A DNA stretch of 64,000 nt, from positions 38,725 to 102,724 of the forward strand of contig NZ_JARVRX010000023.1 in NCBI RefSeq assembly GCF_030209435.1. The letters are read 5' to 3'. The position numbers were made by a program, and so were the translations under genes. This DNA comes from Mycolicibacterium sp. lyk4-40-TYG-92. GTDB taxonomy: Bacteria; Actinomycetota; Actinomycetes; Mycobacteriales; Mycobacteriaceae. The notes beneath the pieces are model-generated. The model was not told the DNA's origin, ran no database searches, and saw only the letters and a program-made list of their open reading frames with translations. This document shows, in pieces, positions 28,944-37,319 of this stretch (its first letter is position 1; each line of letters starts with the position of its first letter).

Positions 28944-30227
28944 TCAATCCTCGAGCAGCACCTCGGTCGCCGCCAGCAGCGCGCACGTCGCCAGCCCATC
29001 GATGGCGAGGCGCAGGTCCGGCAACGGCGGGAAGGACGGCGCGATCCGGATGTTCTTGTCGTCGGGGTCCTTCTTGTACGGGAACGACGCGCCGGCCGCG
29101 GTCACCGCGATGCCGGCGTCCTTGGCCAGCGCCACGGTCCGCTTAGCGGTGCCCGGCCACACATCGAGGCTGACGAAGTAGCCGCCCTTGGGGTCGGTCC
29201 ACGACGCGATCTTCGACTCGCTGAGCCGCTCGTCCAGAATCTCGGCGACCGCCGCGAACTTGGGCGCCATCAGCGCCTGATGCCGTTGCATGTGCAGCCG
29301 CACCCCGTCGGCGTCGCCGAAGAAGCGGACATGCCGGAGCTGGTTGACCTTGTCCGGGCCGATGGTCTTCTTCTCGGCGTGCTGCAGATACCACGCGATG
29401 TTGCCGAGCGAGCCGCCGAAGAAGCTGACGCCGCCCCCGGCGAAGGTGATCTTGGACGTCGAGGCGAACACGTACGGCCGGTTGGGGTTGCCCGCGGTGG
29501 TGGCCAGGCCGACGACGTCGACGTTCTGCACCGACTCGTGCGTGAGCGTGTGCACGGCATAGGCGTTGTCCCAGAACAGCCGGAAATCCGGTGCCGCCGT
29601 TTGCATCTGGACCAGCCGACGGGTGGCCTCCCACGAGTAGGTGACGCCGGTCGGGTTGCCGAAGACCGGCACGCACCACATGCCCTTGATCGCCGGGTCG
29701 GCAGCGACCAGTTCCTCGATGAGGTCGACGTCGGGGCCGTCCTCGAGCATCGGGACCGGGATCATCTCGATGCCGAAGCTCTCGGTGATCGCGAAGTGGC
29801 GGTCGTACCCGGGCGATGGGCACAGGAACTTCAGGACGGGTTCCTGCACCCAGGGGCGCGGCGAATCGACCCCGCCGTACAGCAGCGAGAACACGATGAC
29901 GTCGTGCATCAACTCGAGGCTGGCGTTGTTGCCGGCGATCAGGTTCTGCACGGGCAGGCCGAGCAGCTCACCGAAGATGGCCCGCAACTCGGGCAGACCG
30001 TGCAGACCGCCGTAGTTGCGGGTGTCGGTGCCATTGCCGTCCAGGTAGGAGCCCGGGGTGTCCCCCGGCAGGCCGAGCATGGCGTTCGACAGGTCGAGCT
30101 GCTCTGCCGACGGCTTGCCGCGGGTCAGGTCGAGCGTCAGGTTGCGGGCCTGCAGTTCGGCGTAATTGCGCTGTTGCAGATCGTGCTGGGCCTGCAATTC
30201 GTCACGGCCGAGGGACAGAAACGACAC
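28944..30227 (-). CDS. aspB: Aspartate aminotransferase, Rv3722c type (class I-like PLP enzyme)
   Basis: Pyridoxal-phosphate enzyme that transaminates oxaloacetate and glutamate to aspartate. In M. tuberculosis the orthologue Rv3722c is the main aspartate aminotransferase and is needed for nitrogen flow in host infection. The 427-residue protein shows the family opening LTLDLTRGKPS, the substrate loop NYGGLHGLPELR, FGNPTGVTYSWEAT, and the PLP lysine in FASTSKITFAGGG. It belongs to the subgroup IC family long annotated as a GntR-like or MocR-like aminotransferase. Start ATG 30227. The ffs RNA gene lies 34 bp upstream on the same strand. Confidence 0.93.
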   Translation of the reverse strand: MSFLSLGRDELQAQHDLQQRNYAELQARNLTLDLTRGKPSAEQLDLSNAMLGLPGDTPGSYLDGNGTDTRNYGGLHGLPELRAIFGELLGLPVQNLIAGNNASLELMHDVIVFSLLYGGVDSPRPWVQEPVLKFLCPSPGYDRHFAITESFGIEMIPVPMLEDGPDVDLIEELVAADPAIKGMWCVPVFGNPTGVTYSWEATRRLVQMQTAAPDFRLFWDNAYAVHTLTHESVQNVDVVGLATTAGNPNRPYVFASTSKITFAGGGVSFFGGSLGNIAWYLQHAEKKTIGPDKVNQLRHVRFFGDADGVRLHMQRHQALMAPKFAAVAEILDERLSESKIASWTDPKGGYFVSLDVWPGTAKRTVALAKDAGIAVTAAGASFPYKKDPDDKNIRIAPSFPPLPDLRLAIDGLATCALLAATEVLLED

Positions 30228-30261
30228 GGCGCGCCTTTCGCATCAGATCGCGAAAACATAG

Positions 30262-30348
30262 GGGACCCCGCGCACCCGCCAGAGCCCATTGACCCTTGCT
30301 GCCTTCCGGCCCTGGGGGAGTTCACAGGATGGACGCCGCGCGGGGTCC
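30262..30348 (-). ncRNA. ffs: 4.5S (small bacterial) signal recognition particle RNA
   Basis: RNA scaffold of the signal recognition particle, pairing with Ffh for co-translational membrane targeting. The minus strand carries the conserved apical loop core CCGGAAGGCAGCAAGGGT flanked by a long hairpin. The ends GGACCCCGCGC (5') and GCGCGGGGTCC (3') pair perfectly, which fixes the boundaries within a few bases. A -10 hexamer TACACT (30361-30356) is placed 7 nt before the predicted 5' G at 30348. The location between aspB and a serine tRNA is as in M. tuberculosis. Confidence 0.93.
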
Positions 30349-30420
30349 GGCCATGAGTGTAGTACCCACCCAGTGGCACACGAGTAGGGCGTCGGATCCG
30401 GGTCGGGTACCCTTGTCCAC

Positions 30421-30506
30421 GGAGGATTCGCCTAGTGGCCTATGGCGCTCGCCTGGAACGCGGGTTGGGTTAACAGCCCTCAGGGGTTCAAATCCCCTAT
30501 CCTCCG
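30421..30506 (+). tRNA. tRNA-Ser, anticodon GGA
   Basis: 86-nt cloverleaf with long variable arm. The acceptor stem GGAGGAT pairs with ATCCTCC. The anticodon stem CTCGC/GCGGG encloses loop CTGGAAC, giving anticodon GGA (reads UCC/UCU). The T-arm loop TTCAAAT is flanked by GGGG and CCCC. G73 is present, and CCA is not encoded. A TACCCT hexamer at 30408-30413 is 7 nt upstream and may be its promoter -10. Confidence 0.95.
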
Positions 30507-30513
30507 CACTCGG

Positions 30514-30553
30514 TCCGGGGTGCGACCAGCTGATCAGCCGGTCGCACCCCGGA
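30514..30553 (+). terminator. Strong hairpin after tRNA-Ser
   Basis: TCCGGGGTGCGACC at 30514-30527 pairs perfectly with GGTCGCACCCCGGA at 30540-30553 around a 12-nt loop. It starts 7 nt past the tRNA 3' end. There is no T-tract, but a 14-bp GC-rich stem is a typical mycobacterial terminator and separates the tRNA from lucA. Confidence 0.75.
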
Positions 30554-30587
30554 TCCACATCGAAGCCAAAACCCCTCGAGGAGCAGC

Positions 30588-31361
30588 ATGCGGCGGCCGG
30601 TAGCGATCATTTGGCACGCGTCGTTCCTGGTGCTCGCAGCCCTGCTGTACTTCTTCTTCGCACTGCCCCGCTGGAATGAGCTGACCGGCGACTGGTCGCA
30701 CACCCTCGGCACCGCGATGCGCATCATCTGCGGTCTGGTCATCGCGTTGTCGGCGCTGCCGGTGCTGTTCACCCGCCAGCGCACCGCACTGCCGGAGTAC
30801 GGCACCCCGCAACTGGCGCTGACCCTGCGCACCTGGTCGATCGTCCTGCACATCGTGGCCGGTGTCCTGATCATCGGCGCCGCCATCAGCGAGATCTGGC
30901 TGACCCTGGATCAGGCCGGCACCTGGCTGTTCGGCATCTACGGCGGCGCGGCCGGCCTGGCGCTGCTCGCCGCCCTGGCGTTCTACCTGGCCTTCGTCGC
31001 CGAATTGCCGCCCCCGCCGCCCGCGCCCCTGAAGGTCAACGACGGCAAGCGCCGCGGCCGGCGCAAGGGCAACGAGGCCGTCGCTGAGAGCGCACCCGAG
31101 ACGGAAGCCGAGGCCGAAGAAAAGGCCGAGGAAGAAGACACGGAAGCGGCCGACGACGACGCGGCGGCAACCACCGAAGGCGACGACGCCGGTAACGCCG
31201 AGGCCGCCGAGTCCGATGAAGCGGCCAAGACGTCCGGCGAAGAGACCGCCGACACCAACGAGGACGAGGCTGAAGAAACGGTCACTGATGACGCCCCCGC
31301 CGGTAAGCTGCGCAACCGCCGCGCCGGCAAAGGTTCCGGCTTGTTCGGGCGCGGAGCCTAA
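30588..31361 (+). CDS. lucA: Lipid uptake coordinator LucA, membrane protein
   Basis: Integral membrane protein that, in M. tuberculosis (Rv3723), stabilises Mce1 and Mce4 transporters and so coordinates fatty-acid and cholesterol import. The 257-residue product has four predicted membrane helices in the first 145 residues (around 6-26, 44-62, 86-104 and 115-138). A short proline run (PPPPPAP) follows, then a basic patch and a long, very acidic Ala/Glu/Asp tail (about 165-235) ending in basic residues. Identification rests on this layout and the position next to the serine tRNA and aspB. In the window no mce genes are present, so partners are elsewhere. Confidence 0.88.
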   Translation: MRRPVAIIWHASFLVLAALLYFFFALPRWNELTGDWSHTLGTAMRIICGLVIALSALPVLFTRQRTALPEYGTPQLALTLRTWSIVLHIVAGVLIIGAAISEIWLTLDQAGTWLFGIYGGAAGLALLAALAFYLAFVAELPPPPPAPLKVNDGKRRGRRKGNEAVAESAPETEAEAEEKAEEEDTEAADDDAAATTEGDDAGNAEAAESDEAAKTSGEETADTNEDEAEETVTDDAPAGKLRNRRAGKGSGLFGRGA

Positions 31362-31405
31362 GGGCCTACCTCAGGGCCATCACCTCGCAGTCCGGAGGAC
31401 AGCAC

Positions 31406-32419
31406 ATGGGCGGGTTCCGCTTCTGCCGTCGGCTCGGCACCGCGGTCACCGCGGCAGCCGTTGCCGTGGGCTCCGTCAGCCTCGCCCCTGTCACGCACGC
31501 TGACGCGTCCGCGGCCGCAGCCGCCGTCGAACCCGCGACCGCGCGCGTCGACACCGTCATCAACTACCAGCACGCCATCGGCGCCGGCACCGGCTTCGTC
31601 CTCGACGCAGGCGGCGCGCTGCTGACCAACTTCCACGTCGTGCAGGGCGCCGACAAGGTCACCGCCACCATCGGTGGCCGGCCGTACCGGGCGGACCTGG
31701 TCGGCTATGACCGGCACCGCGACATCGCGGTGCTGCAGCTGCGCGGCGCGTCCGACCTGCCGGTCGCCCCGCTGGGCGACTCGTCGGCGCTCGCGGTCGG
31801 CGACGAGGTCGTGGCGCTGGGCAACGCCGACGGCAGCGTCAACTCACTGACCCATGAGGCCGGCCACGTCATCGGGCTGAACCGCACCATCACCGCCAAG
31901 GACGAGTTGACGGGCAGTTCCGAGCAGGTGACGGGCCTGATCCAGTTCGCCGCTCCCGTCCGCGCGGGCGATTCGGGTGGCCCGTTGGTCTCGGCGGACG
32001 GCCGGGTGGTCGGGATGACGGTCGCCGCGACGCTGAACTTCCACATGGGCCCGGGCGGCGAGGGCTTCGCGATCCCGATCAACGAGGCGCTGGCGACGGC
32101 CGCGCAGATCCGCTCCGGTGCCACATCGAACAACATCCACATCGGCCAGCCGACGCTGCTCGGCGTCGGTGTCGGCGGCACCGACGAGCAGTCGCAGCTG
32201 CCCGGCGTGCTGATCCGCGACGTGATCAGTGGCGGCCCCGCGCAAATCGCGGGGATGGTCCCGGGCGACGTCCTGGTGAGCATCGACGCCGTCACGGTGA
32301 GCTCGGCGGGTGCGCTCACCAGCGTGCTGGACCGGCACTACCCCGGCGACGTCGTCGAACTGTTCTGGATCGACCGCGCGGGCCAGCAGCACACCGCCAA
32401 AGCCGTGCTGACGTCCTGA
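31406..32419 (+). CDS. Secreted trypsin-like serine protease with PDZ domain (PepA/HtrA-like)
   Basis: Exported serine protease of the MTB32A/PepA kind. The 337-residue protein starts with a signal peptide (about 1-33, cut near THADA). It has the catalytic triad His in NFHVV (about residue 75), Asp in RDIAVL (about 110) and Ser in GDSGGPL (about 192). A C-terminal PDZ domain follows (PGVLIRDVISGGPAQIAGMVPGD, read in two parts from about 268). The ATG at 31406 has GGAGGA 6 nt upstream. It follows lucA by 44 bp and could share its transcript. Substrates are unknown; members usually act in the cell envelope. Confidence 0.9.
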   Translation: MGGFRFCRRLGTAVTAAAVAVGSVSLAPVTHADASAAAAAVEPATARVDTVINYQHAIGAGTGFVLDAGGALLTNFHVVQGADKVTATIGGRPYRADLVGYDRHRDIAVLQLRGASDLPVAPLGDSSALAVGDEVVALGNADGSVNSLTHEAGHVIGLNRTITAKDELTGSSEQVTGLIQFAAPVRAGDSGGPLVSADGRVVGMTVAATLNFHMGPGGEGFAIPINEALATAAQIRSGATSNNIHIGQPTLLGVGVGGTDEQSQLPGVLIRDVISGGPAQIAGMVPGDVLVSIDAVTVSSAGALTSVLDRHYPGDVVELFWIDRAGQQHTAKAVLTS

Positions 32420-32663
32420 CACGCAACTTTCTGGCAAAAAAATCGACTAGCCCGTCAAAGTAGCTGGCTACCGGCACTGACCGGGTATGGGCGTTATGAC
32501 CATTTGCCACCAAGCCCCGACGTGCCGTAATGCCGTTTTGCCGACTACGGAAGCCCTTGGCGGCCGCATTTTCGCGAGTTAGATTGACGACACATTCGGT
32601 TGTAAATGAGCCTTCGGTCACAGCTGTTCACGCGGCGGTTACCCGGTCAAAGGGAGTAGCCAA

Positions 32664-32927
32664 GTGGTCCACCTCTACGTGGAGGCGTACACAGCGATCT
32701 GGGCTGTGGTGACTCTGGCGACCTATCTCGTCGGCCGCAGGTTCAGCAACGACGAGCAACCCGACCATCAGGTCATCACCAGCGTGCTCGCCGGAGCCAT
32801 GTGGCCCGTCGTCGTGGTCGGGCTCATGGAGGCGTTCACCGTCGCGTTGATGTCCGGTAGCCACGCGTGGCGTGACCCGGCGCCCGTGGAGCCGGCCTGC
32901 GTCGCTCCCGTCGCGCCGCTGCCGTAA
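32664..32927 (+). CDS. Small two-helix membrane protein, function unknown
   Basis: An 87-residue protein with two hydrophobic stretches (about residues 8-24, IWAVVTLATYLVG, and about 41-63, VLAGAMWPVVVVGLMEAFTV) and a Pro/Ala-rich tail. I do not recognise a family. The GTG at 32664 has GGGAG 8 nt upstream. It ends 3 bp before the stop of the convergent DUF2236 gene. The 244 bp upstream of it is AT-richer than the genes and holds no other gene I can support; a promoter for this gene presumably lies there. Confidence 0.65.
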   Translation: MVHLYVEAYTAIWAVVTLATYLVGRRFSNDEQPDHQVITSVLAGAMWPVVVVGLMEAFTVALMSGSHAWRDPAPVEPACVAPVAPLP

Positions 32928-32930
32928 GAC

Positions 32931-34151
32931 TCAAGCCACCCCGCGCAGGTGGGACGCCGAAGCCCCGATGGTGGCCTGGTTGTCCCCGATCATGGTGTGC
33001 AGCAGGGCTTTCTGCTCGCGCAGCCCGCGGTCTGCGGCGCGGTCCGAACCGCCCGGCAGCACCAGCGCCGCGAGGCTGCGGACGCCGTTGACGGGGATTC
33101 TGAGTACCGGATACCACGGCGGCATGTAGGTCGGCAGCCCCAGCGTGCGCATCACCCGCGGGCCCAGGAAAGCCGTCGTGACCGACAGGTGCTGAGCCCA
33201 CGCCAGCCGTCGGCGCAAGCCTTCCGCACCGCGGTAATGCCAGCTCAGCGGGTCACGCGCCATCGGCACCGACAGCTGTCGGGTGGTCTCGTCGGAGACT
33301 GCCAGCGCGGTGGACGTGTGATAGAGGATGCGCACGCTGTCCCGGAAGGATCGCGGCAGCCATTCGTCCTGCACGCCCATCAGCCAGCCCACGTAGCGCG
33401 TGAGGTGGGCGATGCCGCTCAATTCGGCAGGGGTGGCCACGATACCCATGGCCAGGCCTCCGAGAACCGGTGCGATCAGGGCGCCGACCAGGGTCGCCGC
33501 CATGTCGGTCTGATTGATCGGCAGGCCCCACTGCTCGACGCGCCAGTCCGGCATCGCCTGCACGTGTCTGCGCACCATCGCGTGCACGAACCGGACGCGG
33601 ACCGTGGACCGGTATCCCGAGCCGAACTTGTCGAGTCCGCCGGGGTCGATCACATCGAGCGCCCACTGCATGGTCTCGGCGAAGCGCTGGTTGGAGCCCT
33701 TTTCCAGGGCGCCGGTGCGTAGCAGCGTCTGGTTGAACCCGGAGAACTGGTAGCCGCCCAGCAGGGCCACGTCCCGGGCGATGTACATGCCGTCGGCCCC
33801 GCCGCGGCGCAGGGTCCGTGCTCCCACCCGCAGCGCTTCGGGGTCGACCCAGTCAGGGGTGGCCTCGATCGATTCGAAGAACCGCCGCAGTGGCTCCGGC
33901 GCCTCCGGAACGGAGCCGATGCCGTCGGCGAGTGCGCGGTCGAACAGCGGCCGCAGCTGCTTCGTCCCCGTCTCCGACATCCAGGCGACCAGGGAATCCA
34001 TGGGCTCGTCCCCGACGTTGAGGCGCTCGCCCAGCCGCTGCCACTGCGCCGCATCGGGTTTCCCGATGGCCAGCATGGTGGCGAACGAACTGATCGCCGC
34101 GGGCACCGGTTGCGGCCGGTCGGGATGACGTGCCGGGATCGGCAGGGACAT
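32931..34151 (-). CDS. DUF2236 oxygenase-MpaB-family protein
   Basis: A 406-residue cytosolic protein of the DUF2236 family, which includes the heme-dependent rubber oxygenase Lcp and the fungal oxygenase MpaB; mycobacteria have many copies of unknown substrate. Family-like segments are LGGYQFSGFNQTLLRTGAL (about 130-150), a basic helix STVRVRFVHAMVRRHV (about 185-200) and LPINQTDMAATLVGA (about 212-226), which carry candidate heme-pocket His, Arg and Thr residues. The start ATG 34151 is supported by AAGGAG 8 nt upstream; the GTG at 34160 overlaps that ribosome site and is less likely. A palindromic operator sits in its promoter. Confidence 0.82.
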   Translation of the reverse strand: MSLPIPARHPDRPQPVPAAISSFATMLAIGKPDAAQWQRLGERLNVGDEPMDSLVAWMSETGTKQLRPLFDRALADGIGSVPEAPEPLRRFFESIEATPDWVDPEALRVGARTLRRGGADGMYIARDVALLGGYQFSGFNQTLLRTGALEKGSNQRFAETMQWALDVIDPGGLDKFGSGYRSTVRVRFVHAMVRRHVQAMPDWRVEQWGLPINQTDMAATLVGALIAPVLGGLAMGIVATPAELSGIAHLTRYVGWLMGVQDEWLPRSFRDSVRILYHTSTALAVSDETTRQLSVPMARDPLSWHYRGAEGLRRRLAWAQHLSVTTAFLGPRVMRTLGLPTYMPPWYPVLRIPVNGVRSLAALVLPGGSDRAADRGLREQKALLHTMIGDNQATIGASASHLRGVA

Positions 34152-34172
34152 CGTGCGCACTCCTTGTCGCCA

Positions 34173-34192
34173 TTGACAACGTATGTAGTCAA
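34173..34192. promoter_or_regulatory. 20-bp imperfect palindrome, candidate TetR-family operator
   Basis: TTGACTACATACGTTGTCAA on the minus strand; 8 of 10 positions are symmetric. It lies 22 bp upstream of the DUF2236 start and its TTGACT could act as part of the promoter. Size and symmetry fit a TetR-type repressor; no regulator gene is adjacent. Confidence 0.5.
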
Positions 34193-34254
34193 ACTAGGCG
34201 GTACCCGGGGTCTCGTCAATGGCAAAAGGCGCGCGAGCGCATAGGCTGGCCCTC

Positions 34255-34686
34255 ATGTGGCGGGGAGAACAGTCCAGACATCAGCGTCGGAACGCAGTGG
34301 CAGCCGCGATCACGGCGCTCGGGATCGGCGTCGCATTCGGCGCGGCACCAGCCGCGACGGCGGCCGACGCCCCCGACCAGGTGGCGCTGACGACCATCGA
34401 CGACATCGCGGCGGGCAACTATGCCGCCGTCACCGCCCGGTTCGACCCGGAGCTGCAGAAACGGTTGTCCCCCAAGGCGTTACAGCAGGTATGGGACGGC
34501 TACCAGCGCACGTTCGGGGCGTACCAGTCACACGGCGGCCCCGAGGACACCACGCGCGGCGACCTCACCGTGGTGAACGTCCCGCTGCAGATGGACCGCA
34601 TGCCCGGCCAGTTCCGGGTGAAGATTCACCCCGATGGCACCATCGCGGCCGTGTACTTCCTGCGCGAAGGTGTGCCGGTCCCCTGA
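34255..34686 (+). CDS. Exported DUF3887-like protein
   Basis: A 143-residue secreted protein of unknown function. The signal peptide covers about residues 1-37 (AVAAAITALGIGVAFGAA, cut near TAADA). The mature part has the NTF2-like pattern of DUF3887 domains (IDDIAAGNYAAVTARFDPELQKRLS), often fused to alpha/beta hydrolases and here alone. The ATG at 34255 has TAGGCT (34242-34247) just upstream and no Shine-Dalgarno, fitting a leaderless mRNA; an in-frame upstream ATG at 34219 lacks this support. It converges on the alcohol dehydrogenase gene with 3 bp between stops. Confidence 0.72.
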   Translation: MWRGEQSRHQRRNAVAAAITALGIGVAFGAAPAATAADAPDQVALTTIDDIAAGNYAAVTARFDPELQKRLSPKALQQVWDGYQRTFGAYQSHGGPEDTTRGDLTVVNVPLQMDRMPGQFRVKIHPDGTIAAVYFLREGVPVP

Positions 34687-34689
34687 CCG

Positions 34690-35733
34690 TCACACCAGGC
34701 GGGGGTCGATCAGTGTGACCCCCACCGGGCTCGCGGCGCCGAACTCCGGCAGCAGACGCGCGCCTTCGGTCAGCCCCACCACTCGCTCGACCAACGCCTG
34801 CGGGCGCAGCTTGCCTGCCGCGACCTGGTCCAGCATCTCGGGGTAGTCCGCGCTGGCCATGCCGTGCGAGCCCAAAACATCCAATTCCCAAGCGATTACG
34901 CGATCCATGGGCACCTGTGGATGCCCGTCGATGTTGGGCAGCAACCCCACCTGCACATGGCGCCCCTGTCTGCGCAGGCTGTGGATCGCATCGGCGCACG
35001 TGCCGGCGGTACCCACCGCGTCGACCGCGACATGGCTACCGCCTCCGGTGGTCTCGTGCACCGCGGCGGGGACGTCGGCGCCACCCGCGAGGACAGTCTC
35101 GGCCGCACCGAGGCTGCGCGCGAGGTCGAGTGCCGCCGGGGTGCGGTCGACGGCGATGACGTTGGCGCCGGCGGCGGCCGCCACCTGAACAGCGCTGAGG
35201 CCCACGCCCCCGACGCCGATCACCGTGACCCACTCACCGGGCTTGACGTCGGCACGGGCCCGCAGCGCGCGGTAGGCGGTGGCGAACCGGCAACCCAGCG
35301 CGGCGGCTGCGGCGTCGTCGATATCTTCGCCCACCGCAACGAGATTCGTGTCCGCGGCGTGCAGTGCCACGTATTCACCGAACGAGCCCCAGTGGGTGAA
35401 TCCCGGCTGCGTCTGGTCGGGGCACACCTGGGCCTGGCCGCAGGCACACCATTCGCAGGTACCGCAGCCACACACGAACGGTGTGGTGACCCGGTCGCCG
35501 ACGTGCCAGCGCCGGACGTCCGCCCCGACGGCGACCACTTCTCCGACCAGTTCATGTCCGGGGACGTGTGGGAGGGCGACGCCGTCGTCGTGCCCGGCCC
35601 AGGCGTGCCAGTCGCTGCGGCACAACCCGGTCGCGTGCACCTGCACCACGACACCGCCGGGTGACGGCGTCGGATCGGCAACCGAGCGAACGTCCACCGG
35701 CCCACCGAACTGCTCGAAGATCACCGCGCGCAT
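34690..35733 (-). CDS. Zinc-dependent alcohol dehydrogenase (MDR family)
   Basis: Medium-chain NAD(P)-dependent alcohol/aldehyde oxidoreductase. The 347-residue protein carries the catalytic zinc ligands Cys in GLCRSDWH (about 37) and His-Glu in PGHELVGEV (about 60). It has the structural-zinc cysteine cluster CGCGTCEWC...VC (about 88-104) and the Rossmann motif GVGGVGLSA (about 173-181). It is the last gene of a five-gene minus-strand operon: its ATG shares a base with the TGA of the ABC ATPase gene. The pairing suggests that the imported solute or its product is oxidised as an alcohol, but that is inference. Confidence 0.9.
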   Translation of the reverse strand: MRAVIFEQFGGPVDVRSVADPTPSPGGVVVQVHATGLCRSDWHAWAGHDDGVALPHVPGHELVGEVVAVGADVRRWHVGDRVTTPFVCGCGTCEWCACGQAQVCPDQTQPGFTHWGSFGEYVALHAADTNLVAVGEDIDDAAAAALGCRFATAYRALRARADVKPGEWVTVIGVGGVGLSAVQVAAAAGANVIAVDRTPAALDLARSLGAAETVLAGGADVPAAVHETTGGGSHVAVDAVGTAGTCADAIHSLRRQGRHVQVGLLPNIDGHPQVPMDRVIAWELDVLGSHGMASADYPEMLDQVAAGKLRPQALVERVVGLTEGARLLPEFGAASPVGVTLIDPRLV

Positions 35734-37319
35734 CAGGTCATCGTTGCACGCCCCGGACGTGCCGGAGGCACAGCGGCGAGCAATGCGCGTGTGTACTCGT
35801 GTTCCGGATGCGCGAACAGCTCAGCAGCAGAGCGGTATTCCACGGATACGCCGCCGCGGAGCACCAGCACGTCATGGCTCATCTGCTCGATCACGGCCAG
35901 GTCGTGGCCGATGAAGAGGTAGGTCAGGTCACGTTCCTGCTGCAGCCGCGTCAGCAGGTCGAGCACCTTGGCCTGCACCGAGACATCGAGTGATGCCGTG
36001 GCTTCGTCGAGAATCAGCAACTCGGGCTGCACGGCCAGCGCCCGGGCGATGTTGACGCGCTGCCGCTCGCCGCCCGACAGTTCGTGCGGATACCGCGCGG
36101 CGTAGTCCGCCGGCAGTTCGACGGAGTCCAGCAGCTCGCGCACCCGCGCCCGCCGGTCCCTGCCGTTGGCCGTCAGAGGCTCGGCGATCGAAATGCCCAC
36201 CGGGATACGGGGATTGAGTGACGAGAACGAATCCTGGAACACCAGACCGATGCGGCGGCGCACGGCCTTGCGGTCCCGGCGTTTGACGGTGAGCACATCG
36301 GTGCCGTCCAGCAGCGCGCGCCCGCCGTCGGGCACAATCAGACCGGTCAGCGCGGCCGCCACGGTCGACTTCCCCGAACCCGACTCCCCCACCAGCCCGA
36401 GCGTCGTGCCCCGGCGGATACGGAACGACACGTCCTTCACGGCGTGGACCACCATCCGGCCGGTCGGCGTGCTGACGGGAAACCTGACATCCAGATCGGC
36501 GACGTCGAGCAGTGTCGCGGTGTCCGGGACCTCGCGCGCGGGATGCCCCAAAACCGGCCTGGCGTCCAGCAATTCGCGGGTATAGGCCTGCTGCGGTGCC
36601 TCGAATATCGCGTCGACCCGCGCCTGTTCGACGGCCTCGCCGCCGCGCAGCACGGTGACGGTGTCCGCGACCTCGCCGATCACCCCGAGGTCGTGACTGA
36701 TCCACACCACGGCGGTGCCGAACCCCCGCTGCAACTCCCGCACCAGAGCGATGATCTGGGCCTGCGTCGTGACGTCGAGGGCCGTCGTCGGCTCATCGGC
36801 GACCAGCAGCTCGGGGTCGCACGCCAGCGCGATGGCGATCATCACGCGCTGCCGCTGCCCGCCGGAGAGCTGATGCGGATAGCTGCGCAGCCGTCGTTGC
36901 GGGTCGGGTAGGCCGACGGCATCGAGGAGTTCCAGGGCACGCACGGCGGCGTGGCGACGAGTCAGATTCTTGTGCGTCTCAAGCGATTCGGTGATCTGCC
37001 GTTCAATGGTCAGCAGCGGATTGAGTGACGTCCCCGGATCCTGGAAGACGAAACCGATCCGGCCACCGTGTACGCGCCGCAAGGTCCGCGCCGGGGCGCC
37101 GACGAGTTCCTGTTGTCCGGCAAGGACACTCGAGCCCGTCACGACCGCACCTGGGGCATCGAGCAGTCCGGTCGCGGCCAGCACCGTCGTCGACTTCCCC
37201 GAACCGGACTCGCCGACGATGCCGAGCGTCTGCTCGGGCTCGACCGCCAGTGACACATCGCGCACGATGTCCCGTCGCCCGATCCGGACGGACAGATTGT
37301 CGACCGCCAGGACGCTCAT
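35733..37319 (-). CDS. ABC importer ATPase with two fused nucleotide-binding domains (peptide/nickel type)
   Basis: Energises the importer encoded just upstream. The 528-residue protein contains two ATPase cassettes in one chain, equal to DppD+DppF. Walker A GESGSGKST occurs at about 35-43 and about 309-317. The signatures are LSGGQRQRV (about 159) and LSGGERQRV (about 438). Walker B is LLVADEPTTALD and LLILDEATASLD. Such fused ATPases are typical of mycobacterial Dpp/Opp systems. The start overlaps the permease stop as ATGA, and the end overlaps the dehydrogenase start by one base. Confidence 0.95.
   Translation of the reverse strand: MSVLAVDNLSVRIGRRDIVRDVSLAVEPEQTLGIVGESGSGKSTTVLAATGLLDAPGAVVTGSSVLAGQQELVGAPARTLRRVHGGRIGFVFQDPGTSLNPLLTIERQITESLETHKNLTRRHAAVRALELLDAVGLPDPQRRLRSYPHQLSGGQRQRVMIAIALACDPELLVADEPTTALDVTTQAQIIALVRELQRGFGTAVVWISHDLGVIGEVADTVTVLRGGEAVEQARVDAIFEAPQQAYTRELLDARPVLGHPAREVPDTATLLDVADLDVRFPVSTPTGRMVVHAVKDVSFRIRRGTTLGLVGESGSGKSTVAAALTGLIVPDGGRALLDGTDVLTVKRRDRKAVRRRIGLVFQDSFSSLNPRIPVGISIAEPLTANGRDRRARVRELLDSVELPADYAARYPHELSGGERQRVNIARALAVQPELLILDEATASLDVSVQAKVLDLLTRLQQERDLTYLFIGHDLAVIEQMSHDVLVLRGGVSVEYRSAAELFAHPEHEYTRALLAAVPPARPGRATMT

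Noticed and set aside
30421..30506. tRNA-Ser as an integration site
   Set aside because: The DNA on both sides is the normal core order, no integrase gene and no repeat of the tRNA 3' end was seen.
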